Assembly: GCA_025617745.1 (NCBI GenBank)
Contig: CM046853.1
Coordinates: 37,745,065 to 37,809,064, forward strand
Direction of reading: 5' to 3'
DNA: 64,000 nt
Origin: Heliocidaris erythrogramma
Taxonomy: Eukaryota > Echinodermata > Echinoidea > Camarodonta > Echinometridae
The position numbers and the translations under genes were made by a program. Position 1 is the stretch's first letter; each line of letters opens with the position of its first letter. Below the pieces are notes generated by a model that saw nothing but the letters and a program-made list of their open reading frames with translations, made no database searches and had not been told where the DNA came from. Positions 1 through 10,291 of the stretch are shown one piece after another.

Positions 1-267
1 CAATAAATTTCGTCAAGTGTGGACGCTGGCTCACTTGACTTAGGTCTACCATTGTATTTGTATTCGTCAGCGTGAAAACTAACTTATGCTATATGTTCTC
101 TTGTGCTGCCATTGAATTTTTTTTCGCAATCCAATCATCTCCAGTTATCTCCTATATACACAAACATACATTATCTATCCTTAATTATAAAATAAACATG
201 GTATCATTCGGAATGTCTGTGTCTTGTGCACGTTTGCTGTTTAAAACTCTAAACCATTGAATTAAAT

Positions 268-430
268 AAATAATAATAATAATATTCCGCTTTTATATAG
301 CGCCTAATACATGGTTGTGTTTCTAAGCGCTTTACAGATATATTGAAGGTAAAACCCACCCTGGGAACTGAATCATAGTTTCATATGAAGCAATATAATT
401 AGGATACAATTTTCGTCATTAAGCAACTCT
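268..430 (-). repeat. SINE/LINE 3'-tail fragment
   Basis: A (TAA)n run is followed by a block with GCGC and AAGCGCTTTAC motifs. Read on the minus strand this gives GCGCTATATAAAAGCGG followed by (TTA)n, resembling the tail of the SINE at 61 kb (GCGCTATACAAGAA then TATTATTATT). It looks like a tail-only remnant; no tRNA head is visible beside it. Confidence 0.45.
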
Positions 431-1174
431 ATATCTATATACATGTATTTCATTTCTCTCATTTAAGGAAACGGTAAATCTGATTCTATAAAGGTGTGTT
501 GCGAGAATTTTTGTTTTTGTTTTAAGCGACGGGAAATACATTAGTTTGATTGTCTAGGAACTCCATCCTTCCCCTACAATCGAGTAGGGTCCCAGACTCG
601 CGCCTTAGTACTTTAAACATAAATAATTTAGTTCATGAAGCGAAAGGGAACGAGTTGAATATGGTCACATATTTTCCATTTTTATAAAATGACACTCATT
701 CGAATATTTCGATGCCCCATCCATGATTTCCGATGATATTTTCATGTAAATATCTGAAAGTAACGCCATATCGAGGTTATCGCGATCCGATCTGTCCTCA
801 ACGGAATCTCCCCGCTACAATCTCACGAGAGTTCATACGGTAAAACAAAAACAAATGGAGAAAAAAAGAATTTGACACGCATTTGTGATCGTTGAATAAC
901 TCAAAAATTCAAACTTTTTATCAGATTTAAGTTGGCATATTGTAAAGTTGGAAGATATCAAATGTAATTTGGACAAGTTTTATGGCATTTTTTCCGAATA
1001 GTATTCTCAAAAAATTATGCTTTCAATTTTTAATCAGATTTTCACTTTTTGATAAATTTTTGATCTGATTCATACAGATTTTGTGCCCTTGATTTGTCAA
1101 TATCACAAAACTTATTCTAAAGCAATTTGTCATCCTTTAGTTTTACAATGTGTGAACTTTAGTATGATGCGAAT
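431..1174. other. AT-rich non-coding stretch
   Basis: AT-rich sequence with stops in every frame. I see no exon-like segment, RNA gene or inverted repeat. It ends at the target site of the first TTAA element. Confidence 0.5.
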
Positions 1175-1178
1175 TTAA

Positions 1179-2110
1179 AGTAGATATTCAAAGAAAATCA
1201 CAAATATGGCAATTAATGTATCACTAGAAACTGGGAAGCTTACAGATGGCAATCGTATAAGTTTTATGTCAACTGCGTATCTGGTGATTATAAAAACAAC
1301 ACAAATAAAAACTCTTCTCAGCATCTGGAATATCCGAGGATTCGCCAGAAATATAGCGATGTTTTGATGACGTCACACTCGGGATCGATCCTGCTTAAGC
1401 AGACGAAGTCCTATAATGAATGAACGTAATTGCAATGCAATTATTTATCAAATTATAAAGAGTTTGGTGTATTTAAACATGACCTTATTTCACACCATTA
1501 TAAAGGGAAAGTGAAACTGATTCTGATAGCTAAAACCGTTTGATTGTAAATACATAGGAGAAGGGTCAATGATCAATGAAATAAACCCCACTTTCAAATT
1601 GAAAAGCCCTCCGAATAATAGCAGGATGGTATTCGTTCCCTCTTGAAACGCCGAACATGCCCCGGTGCAAGCAGCTGAAAATACAATGGCGTCTTATTTT
1701 GTTTACAAGTGACTGATTCCTTTATGTTTTTAACGCTGCATTTTTCATCAAAATAATACCATACACGAAGTTAAGAGTGAGGCAACAGACTAACATTAAG
1801 ACTGACGCTAGTGAAGGAAGAGAAATAAGTGAAGAGGAGATGACAAAATAGGCTCTGAAAAATGTGTAAGATTATAAGGGACATCGTCTGCTTAGACAGG
1901 ACTGGTCCAGGGTGTGTCGTCACATATCTCAGCAGCGTTCGAGGAGCTCTTCAGCTGCTATATCGGGGGCTGTATTTTACCGTTTTATAATTGATAATAA
2001 TCATTACTTCAAATGTTTCCAAGCGTTGAATTTGGATAACCTTGTTTAATTTATGCCATCTATGCAATAATAAGTATTAAGCCAATATTTAAAATCATTA
2101 ACGTTCTACT
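1179..2110. mobile_element. 932-bp TTAA-flanked non-autonomous DNA transposon, copy 1
   Basis: TTAA lies on both sides (1175-1178 and 2111-2114), and the ends are short inverted repeats starting AGTAGA. The element has exactly the same length as the copy at 4335-5266 and differs by only a few substitutions. A subterminal inverted repeat is present: the stretch around ATCCTGCTTAAGCAGACG (~1390) is complementary to one around CATCGTCTGCTTAGACAGG (~1885). There is no transposase frame. TTAA target duplication is typical of piggyBac and Kolobok superfamilies; I cannot choose between them. Confidence 0.82.
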
Positions 2111-2114
2111 TTAA

Positions 2115-3129
2115 ATTTTCTAAGTTATTAAGACTTTATTAATGATCGAAGGCGTTATATTGTTATATACGACTAGTCCAAATCAAAAACACACTGCTGT
2201 GTACGCAAAGGTTTTACACTTGTCAGTCGCAAGTAGGAATTTGAATTTACATTCCAGCAAGGTAATATATCTCATTAACCCTTTTAGGACAGGAATAATT
2301 TAAGGGCTAAATTGATCACATTCTGTTCTTCAATTGGCAACAAATAATATTTTTCGTTTAGTGATACATGGTACAAATAAGGCGTAAACTCTTTGAAAAC
2401 AATATACATGGTTAGAGATTTTGTCGAAAAGTTGAAAAAATCGCAAATTTTGATGAAAAACAATGATTTTTACATCTCAATGTGTTGCCAATTTAAGGAT
2501 TTTAAAGCTTATTCTCGTTTTTAAAATTCCTGGATTCAAACGCAGCATGGTCATGCAACAAAAATGGACATAGTGTGTGGAGAAATTCTTTCTCCTCCTA
2601 CTCATGCATCCAGTATATTTTTTAGAGCTCTGAATCAAAAGTTATTGAGCAAAACCACAAATGTGCTTAATTGTCTTGAAAGGGTTAATATTCCACTTGA
2701 GGAGAAAAAAATAACTTCACAGTAGCTTAGAATTGCCAGAATTTCGCTATTTATCAACTAAATTCAAAGAAATGTTTTGGGGCTTACGAGGCTGATCAAT
2801 AAAATACAGTACCTCTGTGCATTTAGAGGTGCTGTTTTTATTCCAGGATGGAACACACAGAATAAAAATTGTTCTTATGAAAAAACGTAACAATTCTATT
2901 TTGGAACTAAATGTTGACCACTATGTCACGGCGTATATGCGTTTATCACCTCAGTGTAAACTAAAGATGATACTGCAATATAAAAGTCTTTGATTAAAAA
3001 AGTCTATTTGACCACGCACAAATGATTAAAGAAAATATGAAAATAAACTTGAATAAGTATTTATATAACAAATAAATTTAAAAAACTTAAAATAGGTATT
3101 CTCTTTACCAAATGAAGCCCCGCAGAGAT
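2115..3129. other. AT-rich non-coding stretch
   Basis: Stops in all frames, with no splice-framed open segment, hairpin or tandem repeat that I could recognise. Confidence 0.45.
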
Positions 3130-3313
3130 CAGTGGCGGATCCAGGGGGGGGGGGCACTTCCGGCCCGTGCCTCCCCCTTTTTTTTTGCTTGCCAGACAAT
3201 TATGGAGGGAAACTGGACCCCCATACCCCCCCCCCCCACTGAGCGACTTTTCCAAAGGTTGACAAACCTGCATTTGTGTGCCCCCCTTATACTAAATCCT
3301 GGATCCGCCCCTG
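3130..3313. mobile_element. MITE with CAGTGGCGGATCC ends and poly-G/C core
   Basis: The left end CAGTGGCGGATCCAGG is the inverted complement of the right end CCTGGATCCGCCCCTG. The interior holds a G11 run, a C12 run, and the phrases AATTATGGAGG and ACTGAGCGACTTTT. The same phrases recur in the copy at 34736-35089, showing a family rather than a chance hairpin. No coding capacity. Confidence 0.75.
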
Positions 3314-3458
3314 TGCTGGATGTAGATGATTACAATATAAATATGAATTAACTTTCACGAATGAAAATAATCACTAGTGGTGGATTCAAAAAGAAGTTTC
3401 TGGTATTGTTCTAACGAGAAATAATAATTGCGTCACGGAAGTCAAGATTACTTGAGTG

Positions 3459-3592
3459 GTGAAATACGATAAATACGAGGAAAATTATAATATTATTTCG
3501 TGGGACTTGAATTACGAAAATCTCTCTAACTCGTTCCAGTGTAAAACCTTTGGCTGCAGAACTCGTACACGGTGGAGAATTCGGGAAAACTG

Positions 3593-3594
<2 letters not shown>
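3459..3594. repeat. Left copy of ~130-bp direct repeat flanking a LINE
   Basis: Begins GTGAAATACGATAAATACG and ends GGGAAAACTGAT. It matches 5650-5774 with a few substitutions and small indels (this copy carries an extra CCTTTG-type insertion). The LINE's (AAT)n tail starts immediately after this copy, so the two copies bracket the LINE as a long target-site duplication would. Confidence 0.75.
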
Positions 3595-3632
<38 letters not shown>

Positions 3633-3773
3633 ATATTTAGTAGCGCTAAAAACAGAAAGTACCATAGCGCTTACAAAAAATACACAAACTCATTTGAAAA
3701 GAAAAGACAACAGCAACAGCAAAGAGACAGACTCAAAAAAGTAAGAGATACGAGATTACATTAAAACATTATA

Positions 3774-4256
3774 TTACTGGGGAAAGAGATATGTTTTTAG
3801 GGATCTTTTGAAAGTGGCTAGACAAGTTATTTCTCTGATGCAGAGTGGAATTTTCCACGTTTTAGATGCAGCCACTGAGAAGCGCTTTTCGGTTGATGAG
3901 AGTCTGGATTTGGGAATAACAAGCTTACGTTTATCAGCTGTTGAGCGAAGATTGCGAGATGGTGTATATATTTTGAGTGTGTTATTAAGATATTCATGAG
4001 CTAAATGGCTTAGAATTTTATACACGTAAAAACAAACTTTAAAACGAATACGTTGGTGTAGACGTAACCAATGAAGTTCCTTAACCAAAGGAGAAGTATG
4101 TGTCCTAGATCCTAGGCCAAAAATAAGTCTAGCGGCTCGATTCTGGACAGTTTCAAGCTTCCTCCTCTCTTTGGAAGATAAAACTGTATATAGGCTATTA
4201 CAATAATCTATCCGGGAAAGAACTAAAGCTCTGACAGCATGGTGACAAGTCTTCAC
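3774..4256 (-). pseudogene. LINE reverse transcriptase, C-terminal fragment
   Basis: About 160 open residues with the usual C-terminal block of CR1/L2-type LINE polymerases: SRIDYCNSLYTVL, then LETVQNRAARLIFGLG, then LHWLRLHQRIRFKV. This is the thumb and connection area after the catalytic palm in non-LTR retrotransposons. There is no genuine ATG: the frame opens at a GTG, and an in-frame stop lies just upstream. The catalytic YADD piece is separated from it by the 932-bp insertion. Not functional as it stands. Confidence 0.85.
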
Positions 4257-4334
4257 ATCAATGAATCTACGATAAATCTACGAATCTCCATAAATTGCGG
4301 AGTTGATAGTTGCAATTGCGTATTACAAGGTTAA

Positions 4335-5266
4335 AGTAGCTATTCAAAGAAAATCACAAATATGGCAATTAATGTATCACTAGAAACTGGGAAGCTTACA
4401 GATGGCAATCGTATAAGTTTTATGTCAACTGCGTATCTGATGATTATAAAAACAACACAAATAAAAGCTCTTCTTAGCATCTGGAATATCCGAGGATTCG
4501 CCAGAAATATAGCGATGCTTTGATGTCGTCACACTCGGGAGCGATCCTGCTTAAGCAGACGACGTCCTATAATGAATGAACGTAATTGCAATGCAATTAT
4601 TTATCAAATTATAAAGAGTTTGGTGTATTTAAACATGACCTTATTTCACACCATTATAAAGGGAAAGTGAAACTGATTCTGATAGCTAAAACCGTTTGAT
4701 TGTAAATACACAGGAGAAGGGTCAATGATCAGTGAAATAAACCCCACTTTCAAATTGAAAAGCCCTCCGAATAATAGCAGGATGGTATTCGTTCCCTCTT
4801 GAAACGCCGAACATGCCCCGGTGCAAGCAGCTGAAAATACAATGGCGTCTTATTTTGTTTACAAGTGACTGATTCCTTTATTTTTTTAACGCTGCATTTT
4901 ACATCAAAATAATACCATACACGAAGTTAAGAGTGAGGCAACAGACTAACATTAAGACTGACGCTAGTGAAGGAAGAGAAATAAGTGAAGAGGGGATGAC
5001 AAAATAGGCTCTGAAAAAGGTGTAAGATGTTATGGGACATCGTCTGCTTAGACAGGACTGGTCCATGGTGTGCCGTCACATATCTCAGCAGCGTTCGAGG
5101 AGCTCTTCAGCTGCTATATCGGGGGCTGTATTTTACCGTTTTATAATTGATAATAATCATTATTTCAAATGTTTCCAAGCGTTGAATTTGGATAACCTTG
5201 TTTAATTTATGCCATCTATGCAATAATAAGTATTAAGCCAATATTTAAAATCATTAAAGTTCTACT
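4335..5266. mobile_element. 932-bp TTAA-flanked element, copy 2 (inside LINE)
   Basis: Same length and ends as 1179-2110, flanked by TTAA at 4331-4334 and 5267-5270. Removing the element and one TTAA brings the two halves of the LINE frame together, so this insertion is younger than the LINE. The low divergence between the two copies suggests recent activity of the family. Confidence 0.85.
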
Positions 5267-5270
5267 TTAA

Positions 5271-5640
5271 CCTGAGAAGACAAAGAGAACATGTTATTGA
5301 TGCATATACCAAGATCTGTAACCTTGGAGGACAGAGGAATAATTTACATCCAGTTTCAGAGCAGATATAAATTCTAAATGGCGAGCAGAAGAACAAAATG
5401 CCATGAATTCAGTTTTAGTACAATTTAGTTTCAGATAATTAGATAACATCCAAGTGTTTAACTCAGCAACACATTGTGAGATTTGGTGGAGTGTTTCATG
5501 ATTTTTTTCCGGAGAGGGTGGATCAACAGGCGCGTATAACTGAATATCATCAGCGTAACAAATGTAATGTAAACCATATCTGTTAATGAAGTCAGCGTTC
5601 GGAGTGATATAAAAACTAAAGAGAATCGGTCCGAGTACGG
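5271..5640 (-). pseudogene. LINE reverse transcriptase, catalytic-motif fragment
   Basis: Reading the minus strand from 5640 gives GSVLGPILFSFYITP (motif B' region) and then YGLHYICYADDIQLYAP, where YADD is the metal-binding motif of reverse transcriptases. About 120 residues remain open toward 5271. The upstream part of the enzyme is gone and the downstream part resumes across the TTAA element at 4330. It is a dead fragment. Confidence 0.8.
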
Positions 5641-5649
5641 TGAAATACG

Positions 5650-5774
5650 GTGAAATACGATAAATACGAGGAAAATGATATTATTTCGTGGGACGTGAAT
5701 TACGAAAGTCTCTCTCCTCGTTCCAGTGTAAAGCTGCAGAACTCGTACACGGTGGAGAATTCGGGAAAACTGAT
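5650..5774. repeat. Right copy of ~130-bp direct repeat flanking a LINE
   Basis: Counterpart of 3459-3594, ending at the same GGGAAAACTGAT and then running into unrelated flank (GACCCC). A short extra GTGAAATACG precedes it. The LINE 5' truncation point sits directly upstream. Confidence 0.75.
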
Positions 5775-6313
5775 GACCCCAGACCCTGAAGAATCCTCTT
5801 TCAGGTCATGTTGCATATGCTCTCAACTGGGTTTTAAATGTTATTTTCATGATGAAGGGGGGGGGGGGGGGTTATGTCTCATTAAGACCTGTACACCATC
5901 CACATAAATCACTTTCTGAAAGCACCCTAAATGGGGGTTGCAGTAGGAGTAGTTTTGATACCCTAACAGGGAAACCCGTCAAACATATCTGATTGTTATA
6001 TATACCCTTAACGGCAATTTTATATCTTGCGTGGTATTTTACATCCTATTTGAGGATTACATCATCACCATAGACCCTTTTTAGCCAAGAAGGAACCGTA
6101 AAAGAAATTTTATCTAATTTGGAATACATTACCGAACTATATCCCCCCCCCCCCTCCTTTTCCGCCGATCTTATCACCTCTGAATTTGATACCCCGTTTT
6201 TCTTGATTTTTGCTGTTTTTGATACCCTAAACGCGTAACCCGGGTTACGCGCCTACATGTATATGCTGAAAAAGTAGCCTTTTATCCGTTTTCGTGTACG
6301 CGGATGATGTACA
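5775..6313. other. Non-coding, G/C-run and 'GATACCCTAA' phrases
   Basis: Contains a G12-type run (~5858), a C12-type run (~6143) and repeated short phrases such as GATACCCTAA. No credible exon. A perfect 20-bp palindrome lies at its end. Confidence 0.45.
6232..6251. repeat. Perfect 20-bp palindrome
   Basis: CGCGTAACCCGGGTTACGCG is fully self-complementary and centred on CCCGGG. It is GC-rich inside AT-rich DNA. It may be a protein-binding site or the core of an old inverted repeat; no function is shown. Confidence 0.9.
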
Positions 6314-6543
6314 GGGGTATTAATCTGAGATTTATTTTATCTTGATTTTAGTGAAATAATTTTAATTGTCATAACAAACTATACGCTTATGGCGCATCAT
6401 TGGTTAATGCCTGCGCAAAAATGGCTGCGTACGCGGAGTTCATCTGCGCAAACACCAATGAAATGTTGCAATTTGAAATTTGTTATGACAATTAAAATCT
6501 TTTCACTAAAATCAAGATAAAATAAATCGCAGAATACCGCCCC
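6314..6543. mobile_element. 230-bp MITE with ~65-bp terminal inverted repeats
   Basis: The left arm starts GGGGTATTAATCTGAGATTT and the right arm, reversed, starts GGGGCGGTATTCTGCGATTT. Both continue through TTATTTTATCTTGATTTTAG and AATTGTCATAACAAA. The GC-richer centre has CGCAAA and GCGTACGCGG phrases. Non-coding. Confidence 0.82.
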
Positions 6544-7659
6544 AGGCCTCAATGACACATGCCGGGGGGATGGGGGTTGGTAATGCATGTACGGATGTAC
6601 ATCAAGGTATCATTAATTTTGAAAGAATATCAACTCTCCTTCATGGAAAATAGCTAATCATAGTTATAAAGCACATAGCTTGATCACAATAAACTTTTGC
6701 TTTAGCGTTTCGTTTTCTTCTTTTTAAAATCATATTTTGTAAAAGTTACTTTTCTTAGCTTAATTATTATTCAAAACATTAATCGAATTTATGTCTTATC
6801 TTCTAAAATTATAAAATATGCCGAAGAAACTGAGCTTCAATATTCCATAAATGCATTCTCATTTCAGGGAGTAGATCATTTGCATTTTTATTGAACAAAG
6901 ACAATTTACATATTTGTCTCATTACAACGGATCAACCCTGAAGCCTTCTTGATTTGGTTATGTCTCTTGCCCAACCTGCATCCGGTGATCCCATTATTTC
7001 TAATCTAAATTTGCATTGTATTCCACGTTATATATGGCATGTGCGTAGGACGATACGTTTCCTATACTAAGTATGTAGGTTGAAAATGTTTCGTTTCAAG
7101 ACACTCATCTTACGCTCTCAAAATCCTACATATCATAAGATTTAACAACTTTAAACAGAAACTTGAGTTCTGGGCCAGGGAGAGGTGAAACATAGTTTAT
7201 GAGCTTTCCCGTTGTTTCTATGTCAGTTTTGAAGAACATCGTAGTAGATAATTATGTCCTCTGAAAAGGATAGCTCTTCCATTGCCTTCATCAAATATGG
7301 CGATAGATAGCTGAAGTGTTGGGGCCGAACATTCATGCCACTTGTGTGTACAGTCCCAAATATCCATTTATTCATGTGCTTTTCAGCGAGATTGGGTCAT
7401 ATCATCTTGATGATTTCAAAACCTCACAGCCTAGTAAAACAGTTCCTATCGACATGATCAACCCTTCCCAATTGCCTTGAGGCAGTTTCTTTCATCATGT
7501 AATTGCATGACCAGAACTCTACTTTATTATTACATACCATGAATTTTGATGAAATATCATTTTTCTTTCCCATGCAGGCCAGAGAAATTTTATAAATATC
7601 AATCCTCTTAATTATGAGGCCTATTCCCAATGTACATGTATATCATACTTTTCTTACAC
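6544..7659. other. Non-coding stretch
   Basis: AT-rich, with stops in all frames. No exon, repeat or RNA gene is supportable by eye. Confidence 0.4.
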
Positions 7660-7711
7660 CTGTTTGGAGGCGAAAAGGTGCGTTTATATACGCATTTCTG
7701 GCTCCAAACAG
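7660..7711. repeat. Short hairpin with CTGTTTGGAGCCAGAA-type arms
   Basis: CTGTTTGGAGGCGAAAAGG pairs imperfectly with the downstream TTTCTGGCTCCAAACAG across a short TTTATAT-type loop. The same arm sequence forms a 28-bp hairpin at 63290-63365, so this is probably a tiny dispersed family. Confidence 0.6.
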
Positions 7712-7722
7712 ACGAGTATATA

Positions 7723-9355
7723 CAGTTGTCCTCAAAATTATTCATACCCCTTGGAAAATTGGAGATTTTTGCATTTTTCGCAAATATTAAAGGGGAACTG
7801 GGATTTACTTGCACATCACTTGAATACATTTAGTTATCATCTTCAAAAGAATGCCGTTTCTGGTTTCAACTCATTTGCATAACTAGAAAAATTGAGTTAT
7901 CCAGATTCTGTGATGTTCAAAATTATTCATTCCCTTGGTGATTTATTCCCTTTGTCGATCAACGTGAATCAAATCCTATGTGATTAAACCTTGTAACCTT
8001 TCCGTACACTGTGACAATGCTCCTGGAAGTCTCTACTGAGATTGCAGGCCAATACCTGGTATCCAATGGCTTAATTTCCTTGAGGATGTTGTCTAGAGAT
8101 GCCTTCACCTGGTCTTCAAGGCATTCCTTGGATTTAAAGGAGATTTAATGTATACAAGGGGTGTAGTTGTTGATTTTGTGGTTACGGGACTATGATATTT
8201 AATATTTTCATTCAGCTTTTGATTTACGTTAATGAAAATTTTGCGCTTACGAGGAAGTAAAACACTCTTCCTGGAGAGACCTTCCCTAGAGCCCTTCCCT
8301 GTTGCACTGTCTAAGATGGGGTTCGCCCTCATTATTTGGTTCCATTCTCAATTAGAGTGCTCAGGAAGGCCATGTTAGTGATGTTTAAGTCACTTCATGA
8401 CCCTGATGCCAAGTCACCATTGATTACAGTATGTATCCTGTTAGCACCTTACACATTCCAAATTGACTTTTTATTGTGCCAATTTTCATATTTTTTATAC
8501 TATCCTCGGTATGGTGGGTACAAGCCTTGATATCACTGGGCACTAAATTTATACCATATTCCCTCAATGATACCAGCTGCAGAGCAAAAAGTGCTACCAC
8601 TTAGACGGCATGCAGGAAAATAAAGACAGTATTTAAACTTCAGCAGAGTACCCACTTGTGAAGGACCTTATAGCAGGTGTCCATATCCAAGTGTGTCAGT
8701 TTGTGTAACTGAACAAACTGCTTAAAATGGCAACTACCATGGCCGCCTTCCTAAACATTCTTAATGAGAATGGAGCAAAAGTATGGGGGAAAACTCACTC
8801 TCAGACAGTGCAACAGAGAAGGGCTCCAGGGAAGGGAGTGTTTTACTACATCTTCAGAGTAAAATTTTCATTAAATTAGCAGAATACTGAATGAAAATAG
8901 CATTATCATGGTCTTGTAATCACTAAATCAATAACTACACCCCTTGTATACATTAAATCTCCTTTTAATCCAAGGAATGCTTTGAAGCCCAGGTGAAGGC
9001 TTCTCTGGACAACATCCTCAAGGAAATTAAGGGATTGTGTACCAGGTATTGGCCTGCTATCTCAGTGTACTGAAGTGTAATACAAGCTTTAATTACAAAG
9101 GATTTGATTCATAATGATCAAGAAAGTCAATGAATCACCAAGGGTATGAATAATTTTGAACATCACCAAATTTGGATAACTCACTTTTTTCTATTGTTAT
9201 GCAAATGAGGTGAAACCAGAAATGGCATTCATTTGTAGATGATAACTAAATGTATTTAAGTGATGTGCAAGTAAATCCAGTTCCCCATTAATTTTTGCGA
9301 AATATGCAAAAATATCCAATTTTCCAAGGGGTATGAATAATTTTGAGGACAACTG
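7723..9355. mobile_element. 1.63-kb palindromic TA-flanked DNA element
   Basis: Starts CAGTTGTCCTCAAAATTATT and ends with its inverted complement, next to TA on both sides (7721-7722 and 9356-9357). This is the insertion signature of the Tc1/mariner superfamily. The match continues inward: the CCCCTTGTATACATTAAATC block near 8940 is complementary to the region near 8140-8165, and CATGGCCGCCTTCC near 8740 is complementary to the region near 8365. The element is therefore almost one long imperfect inverted repeat centred near 8.54 kb. No DDE/D transposase frame survives. Confidence 0.82.
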
Positions 9356-10058
9356 TATATACATGTACCTCGTGCAAATAATATGCGGAGAGTTTCATTC
9401 ACTTAAAGTCATCTAAAACCAAAAACAATTTTGCCAAATTCTTGTTTAGAATGGATCCCGATCTAATCTCAAGAACGTTCATGGCAAACTATCAGACAAC
9501 GTACAGACTTACATTCCCAACCATGCATGTCAATGGCGGACTGGGAGAAACTGAGAATTACAGGGGAGCGTTTCATCAAGCGTTTTGTCAGCGATTTTTA
9601 CCGACAACTGTTATAAGCTACTGAAATCCTTGCATCTGATTGGCTGATAGCAAATTTGTCAGTGAAAATCAGTGACAAACACTTGATGAAACGGGGTCAT
9701 CCCTATAGCTAGAAGGTCCGATAGTTAACGGGTCCGATAGACCGACACCCAATAGATAGAAGGTTCGATAGACCGAATGTACGAGAGGGTCCACCCTGAT
9801 AGCAGAAAGTGGTAAAAATTACGTGATATTTACGTCGTGGTTTTCGTCTTTTTTACGTCCTGTAATTACGTCAATAAGACGACAACTTGCACCAACGCAA
9901 GACGTCAAGAGGACGTCTTATTTTGACGTCATCTCTACGTCTTGTACACTGTAAAAGCCAAAGTGCTACTTTTAGGGGCATGTATAGTGACTGCACCTGA
10001 AATGCTGTTTATAGCACTTGTAGTGTGCTAATTTACCAGCAAAAAAAAAATGTGACCG

Positions 10059-10119
10059 TGGCGAGCCTCGAACCAGGTTCCGCTGATTGAGAGGCGCTGA
10101 CGTTACCGATGTACTAACG
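10059..10119 (-). repeat. tRNA-like segment (A and B boxes), leftward
   Basis: On the minus strand TTAGTACATCGGTAACG resembles a Pol III A box and GGTTCGAGGC a B box, at about tRNA spacing. The cloverleaf is not convincing, so I call it tRNA-derived rather than a tRNA gene. It points outward from the centre of the nested element. Confidence 0.5.
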
Positions 10120-10229
10120 AATGCTTCTTGCAATCCAGTTTAGTCATGGGAGTCAAGTAGATAACATGAACTATGTGGTGTCGTAAATTCACTATGTAAC
10201 AATATGATCTGCTCTAAATCGTACAATGT

Positions 10230-10291
10230 GAGTTAGTCTAGCGGTAATGCCAGCAATTCTCGATCAGCGGACCCTGGTTCGAAGCTCGCCC
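10230..10291 (+). repeat. tRNA-like segment (A and B boxes), rightward
   Basis: GTTAGTCTAGCGGTAATGC resembles an A box, and GGTTCGAAGCTCGCCC a B box ~40 bp later. It is the opposite-facing partner of 10059-10119, with ~110 bp between them. Both share CGATCAGCGGA/CAATCAGCGGAA next to the B box, so they are diverged copies of one sequence. Confidence 0.5.

Larger units (their letters stand above)
3595..5649 (-). mobile_element. Truncated CR1/L2-type LINE, split by a TTAA element
   Basis: On the minus strand this runs from a reverse-transcriptase core (5640 to 5271), through a C-terminal RT region (4330 to 3774), to a short 3' region with GCGC motifs and an (ATT)n tail at 3595-3630. A 932-bp DNA element interrupts it at 4335-5266. 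Most of the 5' part (endonuclease, early RT motifs) is missing. The whole is bracketed by ~130-bp direct repeats. Clade assignment rests on the YADD phrase style and the IDYCNSL C-terminal block, so CR1/L2 is likely but not proven. Confidence 0.75.
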
